64,000 nucleotides of DNA from Streptomyces sp. SAT1. Lineage in GTDB: Bacteria; Actinomycetota; Actinomycetes; Streptomycetales; Streptomycetaceae. Below the pieces are notes generated by a model, which was not told where the DNA came from, ran no database searches, and saw nothing but the letters and a program-made list of their open reading frames with translations. The stretch is taken from the NCBI RefSeq assembly GCF_001654495.1, contig NZ_CP015849.1, forward strand, positions 5,307,501 through 5,371,500, in the 5' to 3' direction. Every line of letters starts with the position of its first letter. Position 1 is the first letter of the stretch. Shown here piece after piece: positions 7,468 to 15,569 of this stretch. A program made the position numbers and the translations under genes.

Positions 7468-9372
7468 TCACGCCGGGATCACCATCACCGGCATGCCGTT
7501 GGACGTCAGGACGCCCATGATGGGCACGGTGACGGCCCGGATGCCCACGTTGGCCACGGCGTTGATCTGCACGCTGGCGAGCGCGCTCAGGTTCACGGCG
7601 GCCGCGGCCTTCATGTTCAGGGCGGCGCCCGCGTCCACCGACAGCACGCCCGCCGCCTTGATGCCGACCACGGCGCCGCCGCGGATGTCGAGGGTGCCGC
7701 CGCTGTGGATGGACAGGTTGCGCCGGGCACTCAGCCTCAGATCGGTGCCCGCCTCCACGCTCACCGAGCGGCTGCCCTTGATGCTGACCGAGCCCTTGCT
7801 GTCCACCACGATCTCGGTGTTCGTCCGGTCCAGGTTCACGGTGAGCTGCTTGTCGCCGGTCACCAGCCGCACGCCCTGCTTGCGCCCGCTCGTCTTCTGG
7901 CTGAGCAGGTCCATGCGGTTGCCGTCCCGGTCGGAGACGGTGTGCCGGCTGGCCTTCTTGCGCACGGTGTCGTGCAGCGGCACGTCACCGACCGCCGTCG
8001 GCTTGTCCCGCCCGTTGTAGAGCCCGCCGATGACGAACGGATGGTCCAGCGCGCCCCGGTCGAAGGCGACCAGCACCTCGTCGTTGACGTCCATCGGAAA
8101 CACCCCGCCCCCGCCGAGGCCGCCCATCTGCACCGTACGCGTCCAGTCGCTGACGTAACTGTCGTCCAGCCACGGGAACTGCAACCGCACCCGGCCCTGC
8201 TTCAGCGGGTCGTTGACGTCGGTGACCAGCGCGTTGGCCACGCTGGGCAGCCGGGGCGCGGTCTCCGTGCCGCCCGAGGCGAGCCCGTACAGCGAACGCC
8301 ACTGCCGGCCGCTGACCGTCACCCACACCTCGTAGTGCTTGCCGTCGCCGAACACGTGCCGCACCGACGTCACCGTGTACTTGCCCTCGAAGGGCACCCC
8401 GACGTCGGAGAGCGCCACCGGAACTCCCGGCCGCAGCTTGGGATTTCCGCGCGCGACGACCTCCAGCTCGGCGAACGCCCCGGTCACGTCGTCGGCCAGC
8501 GCGTCGGCCGCGAACTTCACCTCGTTCTGCTTGTCGTAGGGCGTGCCCGTCTCGACCAGCTTGGCCGTCTTGAACTTCCCGGCGGCCGCGCCCGGGGTGG
8601 TGCCGATGCTGACGGCCGGGTTGTCGACCGCGGGCGCGGTCGAGGTGAGCTTCTTCTTCGTCGTCACGTCCCAGCCGCGCGACTCGACCTTGCCGACCTG
8701 GTCGGCGGCGGTCACCGCGGCCCGCAGCCGCAGGATGTCGTGGCCCGCCTGGAGCACGAACGGGCTCTTGTCGCCCTCCGTGTGCGGCGAGGGCGCCCCG
8801 GAGGACGGCTTCGGCTTGGCGAACTGGAACTTCCCGTCCGCGTCGACCGACATCACCATCTCGTTCTCGTCGGCCAGCCGGGCGAGGAAGTCCCAGTCGG
8901 TGACGTTGGACTGGCTGATGAACTCGTACACCGTCCGCGTCGACTCGATCCGTCCGACGGGCACGCCGTCCTGGGCGGCCAGCTTGCGGGCGATGTCGGA
9001 GGCGCTCTGGTTGCGGTACGCGGCCACCCGGCGCTGGCGCAGCAGACGGTGCCCGAGGTCGTAGCCGCGGATCACGGTGAAGGTGCCGGTGCCGTCGTAG
9101 TCGGCCTCCAGACCGGTGACCTCGCCGGTCAGCAGCGGATCCCCGGCGCCCTTGCCGTCGGAGACCGGCGCCAGCACCACCTTGGTGCCGAAGGTGATGC
9201 CCAGCTTGCCGAGCAGCTTGCGGTACGGGTCGCGGAAGGTCAGCCGGAACGCGGCCGGCACCCCGACGCCCTGGTCGACCGAGCAGTCCACCAGGGCACG
9301 GGAGAACTCGATGGGCAGTTTGGCGCCGCCGATCTTGACGTCGACGACACTGGAGAGCGCGGGACGCACCAT
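7468..9372 (-). CDS. eCIS spike protein, VgrG-like (Cis8/Pvc8)
   Basis: This 634-aa VgrG/gp5-type protein has an N-terminal gp27-like part (SVVDVKIGGAKLPIEFSRAL, ATQ-type RKLAAQDGV, FLARLADENEMVMSVD). An OB-fold (VTDVNDPLKQGRVRLQFPWLDD, FPMDVNDEVLVAFDRGALDHPFVIGGLYNG) follows, then a long C-terminal run of short beta repeats (GSVSIKGSRSVSVEAGTDLR onward) that should form the triple-stranded spike. It sits at the tip of the inner tube. No separate PAAR gene is seen, so the repeat-rich C-terminus (ending MPVMVIPA) may form the tip itself. It overlaps the LysM gene by 1 nt. Confidence 0.93.
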   Translation of the reverse strand: MVRPALSSVVDVKIGGAKLPIEFSRALVDCSVDQGVGVPAAFRLTFRDPYRKLLGKLGITFGTKVVLAPVSDGKGAGDPLLTGEVTGLEADYDGTGTFTVIRGYDLGHRLLRQRRVAAYRNQSASDIARKLAAQDGVPVGRIESTRTVYEFISQSNVTDWDFLARLADENEMVMSVDADGKFQFAKPKPSSGAPSPHTEGDKSPFVLQAGHDILRLRAAVTAADQVGKVESRGWDVTTKKKLTSTAPAVDNPAVSIGTTPGAAAGKFKTAKLVETGTPYDKQNEVKFAADALADDVTGAFAELEVVARGNPKLRPGVPVALSDVGVPFEGKYTVTSVRHVFGDGKHYEVWVTVSGRQWRSLYGLASGGTETAPRLPSVANALVTDVNDPLKQGRVRLQFPWLDDSYVSDWTRTVQMGGLGGGGVFPMDVNDEVLVAFDRGALDHPFVIGGLYNGRDKPTAVGDVPLHDTVRKKASRHTVSDRDGNRMDLLSQKTSGRKQGVRLVTGDKQLTVNLDRTNTEIVVDSKGSVSIKGSRSVSVEAGTDLRLSARRNLSIHSGGTLDIRGGAVVGIKAAGVLSVDAGAALNMKAAAAVNLSALASVQINAVANVGIRAVTVPIMGVLTSNGMPVMVIPA

Positions 9373-10094
9373 CAGGAACGCACCTCCTCGGCGGCGGGCA
9401 GCACGAGTTCCACGCCGTTGGGCAGCGTGCCCGGGTCGTCGATGCCGTTGGCCTCGGCGATGGCCCGCCAGGCGGACGCGTTGCCGTACTCGCGCCAGGC
9501 CAGCGACTGGAGCGAGTCGCCCGCCACGACCCGGTGCACGCGCTGCGCGGTGAGCGCGCCGGAGGTCGGGTTCTGCCCCATCGTCGCGTTCGGGATCTCG
9601 TGCAGATGCAGCCGGCAGGTGGCCCGGATGGGCACACCGGTCGTCCCGAACAGCGTGTAGTTGGCCTCCACCGAGCTGACGTACGCCGCGAACCGGGCCG
9701 TCGAGAACGACCCCCAGCCGAACACCACCCACGGCGGCGACGGCTTCTTCGCGGCCCGGCTGGCGCTGGTCACCTCGCAGCAGTCGAGCAGCGACTCCAC
9801 CTTCTTCAGCACCGTGTTGCTCGTCGGCTCGTCGGACGAGTCCAGGAAGATCTCCACATTCATCTCCCGCGGCAGCGCGCCCATGAACTCCGGGAGCGGG
9901 CCGTCCCGTTCGATCTGCGCGGGGGTGGCCTTCCACTCGGCGCGCCGGGTCAGCGACAGCTGCGCGGGGTTGAAGTCGAAGTCGAACGTCTTGATGATGC
10001 CACCGGGTGACGTGCTGTCACCCACGGGGGGCTCGTGGATCGCGAGCGTGGCCCGCACCAGGCTCTTGCCCGCGCCGCTCTTGCCTTTGGCCAT
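9372..10094 (-). CDS. eCIS LysM-domain tube/baseplate adaptor (Cis7/Pvc7)
   Basis: This 240-aa protein has FDFDFNPAQLSLTRRAEWKA, the typical N-terminus of CIS LysM proteins. It then has a central beta region (FVFGWGSF, VSSVEANYTLFGTTGVPIRA) and a C-terminal LysM-like motif (HRVVAGDSLQSLAWREYGNASAWRAIAEANGIDDPGTLPNGVELVLP). By analogy with T4 gp53/Pvc7 it stabilises the junction between tube, spike and baseplate rather than binding peptidoglycan. It ends overlapping the spike start by 1 nt. Confidence 0.92.
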   Translation of the reverse strand: MAKGKSGAGKSLVRATLAIHEPPVGDSTSPGGIIKTFDFDFNPAQLSLTRRAEWKATPAQIERDGPLPEFMGALPREMNVEIFLDSSDEPTSNTVLKKVESLLDCCEVTSASRAAKKPSPPWVVFGWGSFSTARFAAYVSSVEANYTLFGTTGVPIRATCRLHLHEIPNATMGQNPTSGALTAQRVHRVVAGDSLQSLAWREYGNASAWRAIAEANGIDDPGTLPNGVELVLPAAEEVRS

Positions 10095-10118
10095 GTCGTC
10101 CTGTGCCCTTCAGTCCGT

Positions 10119-10541
10119 TCAGTCCGTGAATCCGTGGTGGGCGATCTCCAGGACCTCCGTCGCCACGGACGGGCTCGCCGGGTCGAGCGTCGGACCGGTC
10201 CAGCTCACCGGCAGCACCTCCAGCAGTCCCCAGCGCGCCACCACCGAACCGTCCGCGCGCAGCGCCGCGATGTGCGCGGTGGGCCGCTTGATGCCCGTCT
10301 GCACGGACGAGATCCACTTGGCGACCTTGGTGGTGTCGGGGGTGAGCGGACGGGTCAGCCGGATCGTGGAGAACGTGACACGGGTCGGCAGCTGCCAGAC
10401 GAAGCCGTTGTTGCCGCCCTCCTGGCGGTGCTCGACCTCCACCTGGGACGACAGCCCCTCGCAGCCGTTGAAGTAGCCGAGGCTCTCGCCGTCGATGCTG
10501 AGGGTGAACCAGATGGTGGAGCCCGGGTCCTGGCGGGACAT
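10119..10541 (-). CDS. eCIS inner tube protein, second copy (gp19/Hcp-like; tube initiator type)
   Basis: This 140-aa T4 gp19-like tube protein has WFTLSIDGESLGYFNGCEGLSSQVEVEH and VTFSTIRLTRPLTPDTTKVAKW. It is one of two tube paralogues in the cluster. It sits directly before the LysM and spike genes, the position usually held by the tube initiator (Pvc5/Cis1b type), while the 15061 gene next to the sheath should be the bulk subunit. The split of roles is inferred from position. Confidence 0.9.
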   Translation of the reverse strand: MSRQDPGSTIWFTLSIDGESLGYFNGCEGLSSQVEVEHRQEGGNNGFVWQLPTRVTFSTIRLTRPLTPDTTKVAKWISSVQTGIKRPTAHIAALRADGSVVARWGLLEVLPVSWTGPTLDPASPSVATEVLEIAHHGFTD

Positions 10542-10619
10542 CGAGGGTGGGCCTTTCTTTCGTTGCTGTCGTGCCGGACGCTCCCGGCCGGTGGCCGCGC
10601 GAGGCGCGCCGGTCGCCGG

Positions 10620-13600
10620 TCAGTGGCGGGGGTCGCGGAGTCTGCCGATCCGTTCGCGGTCCATGCGGAGTTCGGTGCGGATCAGCCGGGTGATCCGGCC
10701 GATGATCCGGTGCACCAGCTCGTCCAGCTGGAAGTCGGTCAGCTCCCTCGGGTCGAACGCGCCCGCCGGGACCCCGCTGTACTCCGGGGGCGCCGGCTGC
10801 GACACCGGTTCCGGCGCTGAGGCGGCGGTCGTGCTGGTGGCGGGGGGCGCGTACGGGGGCGGCGGGCCGTCGGCGCGGTGCGGCGGCGGCCTGTGCGGCA
10901 GCGTGTTCGCGACGGCGGCGGCAGCCGCCGGGGCGGAATGGGCGCTCGTGACCGAGTTGCCGGGGGCCGACATTGTCGACGGCTTCGACGGCTTCGAGGG
11001 TTTCTTCCAGAAGCGCTGGACGACGGGGAGCGGGGGGAGGGCGGGGTCGGACGTGGTGGGGGAGGTGGGGGCGGACGCGGCGGTGGGCATCGGTGCGGAT
11101 ATCGGCCCGGGTGCCGGTGCCGGTGCCGGTACAGGGCCGGATGCCGGGGCGGGAGGTGTGGCGCCGGGCGCCGGTACGGGAGACGGGAAGGGGCGGGACG
11201 CGAGACGTGCCACCGGGAGGGGGCGGCCGGTGGGGGCACCCGCGGGGGCCGCGGGCGCGGGCCCGGCGGCGAACGCGGGGCCGGGCATGGGGGCGGCCGG
11301 TGGTGTCGGCAGCGCGGCCGGGGCCGGGGCCGGGTGCCGGACGCTGCGCTGGACGGTGGGCGGTACGGAGGCAGGAAGGGGTGATTCCGCTGTCGGCAGC
11401 GGTACGGGCGGGAAGGGGAGGGCGGCCGAGGGCGGTGCGGGCGTGCGCGGGGCGCTCGGGACGCTGCTGACGGGCGCGGAGTCCGTGGGGAGCGCGCTCA
11501 TGGGCGCGCCGAGCGGTGAACGCCGTGCCGGTGCGGCCGGGGCCTGGGGCGCCGGGGTCGTCGCCTCGGTACCGGCCGGTGCGTCCGTCCGGGGCCGTGG
11601 GCCCGGCGGAGTGGCGGACCGCGAGGACACGGGCGCACCCAGACCCGGGCGGGGCGCACGGCGGTTGTTGCCGCGCCGCTGGACGACCGGCACGGGCGCC
11701 GGGGCGTTCTGGCCCGAGGTGGCCGCCGGGCGCGGGGCGGTGGCGGACGCGGTGGGCTGCGGGGCGGCCGTGGGGCCGGTGGCGGCCGGCGGCGTCGAAC
11801 TCGCCGCGCTCCGCTGTACGGGGGTGTCGGCGGACGGGGTGTGCGGGGTGCCGCTGCTCCGGGTGGGAGCGGTGGCGGGGCGGGTCTCGTTCGCCCGGGG
11901 CGGCGCCGGGGTGTCGGCGGTCCGGGTGGGTGCCGGTGCGGACGCGGTCGCGGGCGAGGCGGTGGTGGGGCGCTGCGGGGCGGCGGGTGCCGTCGCGGGG
12001 GCGCCCGGCAGTGGCGTACGACCGCTCTGGGACGGCGACGTGCGGCGCTGTACGGCGCCCTGGACGCCCTGAGTTCCTCCCTGACGCGCGGGAGGGGACA
12101 CGCGGGTGGCCGGCGCCGAGGACGTGGCCGACTGCTGGGCAGGGGCAGGGGCAGCGGGTGAGGTCGATCCCGATGCTGGGCCGGATGCCGCTCGCGCACC
12201 CGCGGCCGAAGGCGGCGCGGAACCAGGAGTGTGAGTGGAAGCGGAAGCGGAACCAGAAGCCGCTGCCGGGCCCGGAGTCGGTGCGGACGCCGGGCCGGGA
12301 GCCGGTGCCGGGCTCGGAGACGGCGTCGCAGCCTGTCCCCTAGGCGTGGCCTTGCGCGCGACCGAAACCGGTCCGGGGCCCGAGGCCGGCGCCGAACCCG
12401 GTGACCGGACCGCGCCCGTGCCGGTGGACGGAGTCGCCGCCGGGGCCGGGGCGTTCGCCGTGCTCGGCGCCGCGTTCGCCGAGGTCCGGCCCGGCCCGTT
12501 CGGGGCCGGTGCGGAGGCGGGGGTGCTGCCGGTGGCGGGCGGGAGCGCGGGGGAGGCGGTCGACTTCTGCACCGCGGGAGCCTGTCCGGCCGCCCCTGCG
12601 GGATCCCCGGCCGCGTCGCGGACGGTGGTGCTGGAGGACGTACCGCCGGGGGAGGACGAGGACACGGAACGCTGCACGGCCGCCGGTGCCGTGTCGCCGC
12701 TCAGGCTCGGCGCGGCGGTGGGCGCGGTCGGGTGCGGGGCGGACACCGTCGAACCGTTCCCGGCGGGCGCCTTGCGGGCCTCGGGGGCACCGCTGCCCGA
12801 AGGGGCGGGGTCCTGCCGGGCGACGGGGAGCGAGCGCCGCTGGACCGCCGGGCCGCTCCGCTGCGCCCGGGTCAGCGAACCGGGCCCGGCCGGTGCGTTC
12901 GAGGAGACGGGACGCAGCCCGGGACCGGAGACGGGCAGGGGAGGCGGTGCCGTGGCGGGTCCGGAGGACGGAGCCAGCGGCGACACCACGGGCACGGCGG
13001 CGGGGGTGGAGTGCGTGGACGCGGCAGCGGCGGGTGCGGATGCCGGGACCGAGGCTGCCGCTGAGGCCGGGGCGGTGGCCGCCGGTCCTCCCTGGTCGCC
13101 CGCCCGCTGCACCGCCGTAGCACCGTCGGCCGACGGCGTCGGGGACGTACCGGAGGAGGCGGAAGCGGAACCGGAGGCAGCAGCGGAAGCGGCGGAAGCG
13201 CCGGAAGCCGCCGGTGCCTTCGCGGCGACCGGTCCGGACGCCGCGCCGCGCCGCCGCCGACGGCCCGTACCGGCCCGCTGCACGGCGGGCGCCGGGGCGG
13301 CGGGAGTCGCAGGCGCGGGCACGGCGGCGGAAGGAGCCGGGCCGGAGGCGGACGCACCGGAGCCCCCCGGCGCGGAGGCCCCGGCCGAGGGGGAAGGAGA
13401 CCTGCCGGACCGCCCCGGCACAGGAGCACCCCGGACGGCCGAGGCCGCACCGGGAGACGCGCCGGGTGTCCCCGGCGAGGAGCCGACCGACGCACCGGTC
13501 GGAGTACCGGCCGCGTTGCCGACCGGAGCAGCGCTCGGGCCGGCGCCCGAAGCACCCACCGGCGGCACGGCCGGCGAGACGACCGGACCACCGGCCGGGG

Positions 13601-14381
13601 AGGACGGGGAAGACGGAGAAGGCAAAGAAGACGGGGCAGACCCAGAAGACAGCGCGGACGGGACGGACGAGGCAGAACGGGCGGACGAGGTGGCGACAGG
13701 CACCCCCGCCGGTCGCCCCGCGCCGCCCGTCATGGACCCGCCGCGCGCCACGCCCCCCGGCGTGGCGCGCGCGGGCGAACCGGCCGCCGCACGCACCGCA
13801 CCACCGGACGCGACCGGCGAAGCGACGGACGCGCCGGTCGTACCGGGTCCGCCCGGCCCGCCCCTCCCGCCCGGCGTCCGCGGCGGAAGGAACCGCAGCG
13901 GTACCGCGGGCGCCCGCTGTGCCACGGGTGACGAACCAGGGGCGGAGGCGGACGGCAGGGCGGGCGCGGGGCGTTCCAGGCCGGTCACCGGAGAGGCCGG
14001 GACCGGGTGCGCCGCCGGGCCGCCGCCGAGGACGGCGCTGGTGCGGCCGTCCAGGACGGCGTGGGACACCGTCGCCGTGAACGACGGGTTCTGCCAGGTG
14101 GGCAGCCGCCCGCCGAACCCGGAGTCGGCCACGCCGCCCGGGTTCGGGCCAAGGGCTCGCTGGATCGCAGGCAGTCCGATCCAGGAGGGCGCCACCGCCG
14201 GCCGCGCGTCCGGCGCGGCCGGGGCCTTGTCGGCCGGCGGTGGCGCGGACGGTGCCGCCTGCGCCACCGTGTCCGCCGCGGCGGTGACGCTCGGCACGCC
14301 CTTGCCCGCGCCGTCGCCGCCCGCGGCGGAGCGCCGGCCGCGCAGCCGGTCCCGCCGGTCGAGCCGGTCCAGGAATCCCAC
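10620..14381 (-). CDS. Giant disordered eCIS protein with about ten VQR motifs (unknown role; tape-measure candidate)
   Basis: This 1253-aa protein is almost entirely Ala/Pro/Ser/Gly-rich disorder. About ten [APTV]VQ[RK] motifs (AVQRAG twice, AVQRRSLP, AVQRSVSS, AVQKSTAS, AVQRRTSP, PVQRSAAS, VVQRRGNN, TVQRSVRH, VVQRFWKK) and IQR/AQR variants stud it at intervals of 25-150 residues. Ordered parts are an N-terminal segment (LPAIQRALGPNPGGVADSGF, LPTWQNPSFT) and a helical C-terminus (FQLDELVHRIIGRITRLIRT, then ELRMDRERIGRLRD). It lies inside the structural operon, between the DUF6760-type gene and the second tube gene. No domain is recognised. Position and length suit a tape measure or a lumen scaffold; VQR motifs also occur in eCIS-associated DUF4157 proteins. 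The coding frame is supported by the conserved ends and by its fit to the operon. Confidence 0.8.
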   Translation of the reverse strand: MGFLDRLDRRDRLRGRRSAAGGDGAGKGVPSVTAAADTVAQAAPSAPPPADKAPAAPDARPAVAPSWIGLPAIQRALGPNPGGVADSGFGGRLPTWQNPSFTATVSHAVLDGRTSAVLGGGPAAHPVPASPVTGLERPAPALPSASAPGSSPVAQRAPAVPLRFLPPRTPGGRGGPGGPGTTGASVASPVASGGAVRAAAGSPARATPGGVARGGSMTGGAGRPAGVPVATSSARSASSVPSALSSGSAPSSLPSPSSPSSPAGGPVVSPAVPPVGASGAGPSAAPVGNAAGTPTGASVGSSPGTPGASPGAASAVRGAPVPGRSGRSPSPSAGASAPGGSGASASGPAPSAAVPAPATPAAPAPAVQRAGTGRRRRRGAASGPVAAKAPAASGASAASAAASGSASASSGTSPTPSADGATAVQRAGDQGGPAATAPASAAASVPASAPAAAASTHSTPAAVPVVSPLAPSSGPATAPPPLPVSGPGLRPVSSNAPAGPGSLTRAQRSGPAVQRRSLPVARQDPAPSGSGAPEARKAPAGNGSTVSAPHPTAPTAAPSLSGDTAPAAVQRSVSSSSPGGTSSSTTVRDAAGDPAGAAGQAPAVQKSTASPALPPATGSTPASAPAPNGPGRTSANAAPSTANAPAPAATPSTGTGAVRSPGSAPASGPGPVSVARKATPRGQAATPSPSPAPAPGPASAPTPGPAAASGSASASTHTPGSAPPSAAGARAASGPASGSTSPAAPAPAQQSATSSAPATRVSPPARQGGTQGVQGAVQRRTSPSQSGRTPLPGAPATAPAAPQRPTTASPATASAPAPTRTADTPAPPRANETRPATAPTRSSGTPHTPSADTPVQRSAASSTPPAATGPTAAPQPTASATAPRPAATSGQNAPAPVPVVQRRGNNRRAPRPGLGAPVSSRSATPPGPRPRTDAPAGTEATTPAPQAPAAPARRSPLGAPMSALPTDSAPVSSVPSAPRTPAPPSAALPFPPVPLPTAESPLPASVPPTVQRSVRHPAPAPAALPTPPAAPMPGPAFAAGPAPAAPAGAPTGRPLPVARLASRPFPSPVPAPGATPPAPASGPVPAPAPAPGPISAPMPTAASAPTSPTTSDPALPPLPVVQRFWKKPSKPSKPSTMSAPGNSVTSAHSAPAAAAAVANTLPHRPPPHRADGPPPPYAPPATSTTAASAPEPVSQPAPPEYSGVPAGAFDPRELTDFQLDELVHRIIGRITRLIRTELRMDRERIGRLRDPRH

Positions 14382-14384
14382 GTG

Positions 14385-14543
14385 TCAGCCCTCCGCTCCG
14401 GCCCGCGTCACCAGGGACGCGATGGCCTCCGTGTACCGGCGGCGGTCGTGGTGTTCCAGATCCAGGATCTCCTCCAGGCTCCAGTGGAAGTGGTAGGCCA
14501 CGTACGCGATCTCCTCCTGAAGCCGGTCGGTCGCGTACGTCAC
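14385..14543 (-). CDS. Small DUF6760-type eCIS protein
   Basis: This 52-aa protein (TYATDRLQEEIAYVAYHFHW, then LEEILDLEHHDRRRYTEAIA) matches the pattern of the small DUF6760 proteins that sit beside eCIS tube genes. Its length and place recall tail-assembly chaperone fragments. The start is GTG (14541-14543), overlapping the upstream stop by 4 nt (GTGA), which argues for translational coupling. It is conserved in position but has no assigned biochemical role. Confidence 0.8.
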   Translation of the reverse strand: MTYATDRLQEEIAYVAYHFHWSLEEILDLEHHDRRRYTEAIASLVTRAGAEG

Positions 14544-15061
14544 GATTCCCCCAGGCGGCTCCCGCCGAGTTCCACCTCGAAGGGCTCCGAGCAGTGCGGG
14601 CACCGCACGCCCGCCCTGGTGTGGCCCTCGGCGTTGATCTGCCGGTAGAAGTCCTGGAGGAACGCCAGGTCCGAGGCGAACATGTTCTCCACGATCCCGT
14701 CGTGCACCAGCGGCAGCGTGCCGAGCCGGGTGATGACCCGGCCCAGCAGCACCACCGACAGATACGCCGGGTTCTCCTGCACGCGCACGTCCCGCAGCGG
14801 GACGAGTTCGTCCCGGGCCGTCGACAGCCGCATCACACCGTCACGGTGGACGGTGCCGGACTCGTCGACGTACCCGCGGGGCAGTTGGAAGGGGAACTCG
14901 GTGCGCAGCGGCTCCTGGAGCAGGGGCTGCTGCGGCGCGGACTGCTGCGGGGCGGACTGCCGGTCCGGCGGCTGCTGGGCCGCCGGCTCCGGCGCGGGCT
15001 CCGCCGCGTCCTGGCCGGCCCACGCGACGGCACCGCCGGTCCGGCCGGCCGTACGCCGCAT
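14540..15061 (-). CDS. eCIS tail assembly protein with a CxxC motif
   Basis: This 173-aa protein has a Gln/Pro-rich N-terminus (repeated APQQS) and then the conserved part: FPFQLPRGYVDESGTVHRDG, MRLSTARDELVPLRD, PAYLSVVLLGRVITRLG and FLQDFYRQINAE. It ends in RCPHCSEPFEVELGG, a likely metal-binding CxxC pair. Homologues are annotated as phage tail assembly proteins between the tube and DUF6760 genes of eCIS loci. It probably acts as a chaperone for the tube or tape-measure component. The start (15059-15061) overlaps the tube stop by 1 nt (TAATG). Confidence 0.8.
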   Translation of the reverse strand: MRRTAGRTGGAVAWAGQDAAEPAPEPAAQQPPDRQSAPQQSAPQQPLLQEPLRTEFPFQLPRGYVDESGTVHRDGVMRLSTARDELVPLRDVRVQENPAYLSVVLLGRVITRLGTLPLVHDGIVENMFASDLAFLQDFYRQINAEGHTRAGVRCPHCSEPFEVELGGSRLGES

Positions 15062-15504
15062 TATTCGATGACCAGTTCTTCGAACGCGATCGTCACGGTC
15101 TCGGTCAGCGCGGCGGCCTCGCCCGCCTTGACCGTGCTCGCGTCGATCTTGTTGCACCAGGCGTTGCGCAGGTGGTAGCGCTTCACCGGGTTGTTCTGGA
15201 AGTCCATCATGATGATCGAGGCGTTCTTGCGTGCCGTGGTCATCTGGCCGTTGATGGACTCGTTGATCCACTGGGTGAACGAGGCCGACTGGGTCATACC
15301 GCGGACGACCGTGCAGGTGCCGTTCTTCTTCACACCCGGCAGGTTCTTGACCACGTTCTGGCCGTTGGGGGTGTTCTGCTGGTAGGTGATGACGTCCTGC
15401 TCGATGCTCAGGCCGCTGACCTCGGCCAGGTACTCGACCATGACACCGTCGATCTGGAGGCCGAAATTATGTGAGGTGAGGGCGTCACCCGGCTGGAGAC
15501 TCAT
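15061..15504 (-). CDS. eCIS inner tube protein (gp19/Hcp-like, Cis1)
   Basis: This 147-aa T4 gp19-type tube protein has HNFGLQIDGVMVEYLAEVSGLSIEQDVITYQQ, NLPGVKKNGTCTVVRGMTQSASFTQWINES and RYHLRNAWCNKIDASTVKAG. Hexamers stack to form the inner tube that the contracting sheath drives out. It lies directly downstream of the sheath gene, as in other eCIS and phage tails, and is probably the abundant tube subunit. Its Asn- and Cys-containing sequence is more constrained than that of its paralogue at 10119. Confidence 0.95.
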   Translation of the reverse strand: MSLQPGDALTSHNFGLQIDGVMVEYLAEVSGLSIEQDVITYQQNTPNGQNVVKNLPGVKKNGTCTVVRGMTQSASFTQWINESINGQMTTARKNASIIMMDFQNNPVKRYHLRNAWCNKIDASTVKAGEAAALTETVTIAFEELVIE

Positions 15505-15569
15505 GTGTTCGCTGTCCTTGGAAGGGTGTGGAAGACGGGCTGGCGGCGGGGCGCGGGCGGTGCCGCGTC

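Noticed and set aside
7468..9372. Spike gene as part of a type VI secretion system
   Set aside because: The LysM protein, sheath of single-polypeptide type, AAA+ ATPase and DUF4255 cap, and no TssJLM membrane complex, mark an eCIS.
12235..14496. 753-aa plus-strand frame opposite the VQR protein
   Set aside because: Both strands are low complexity, but the minus frame joins the operon, has conserved ends (GFLDRLDRRDRLRGRR, ELVHRIIGRITRLIRTELRM) and fits its neighbours' spacing.
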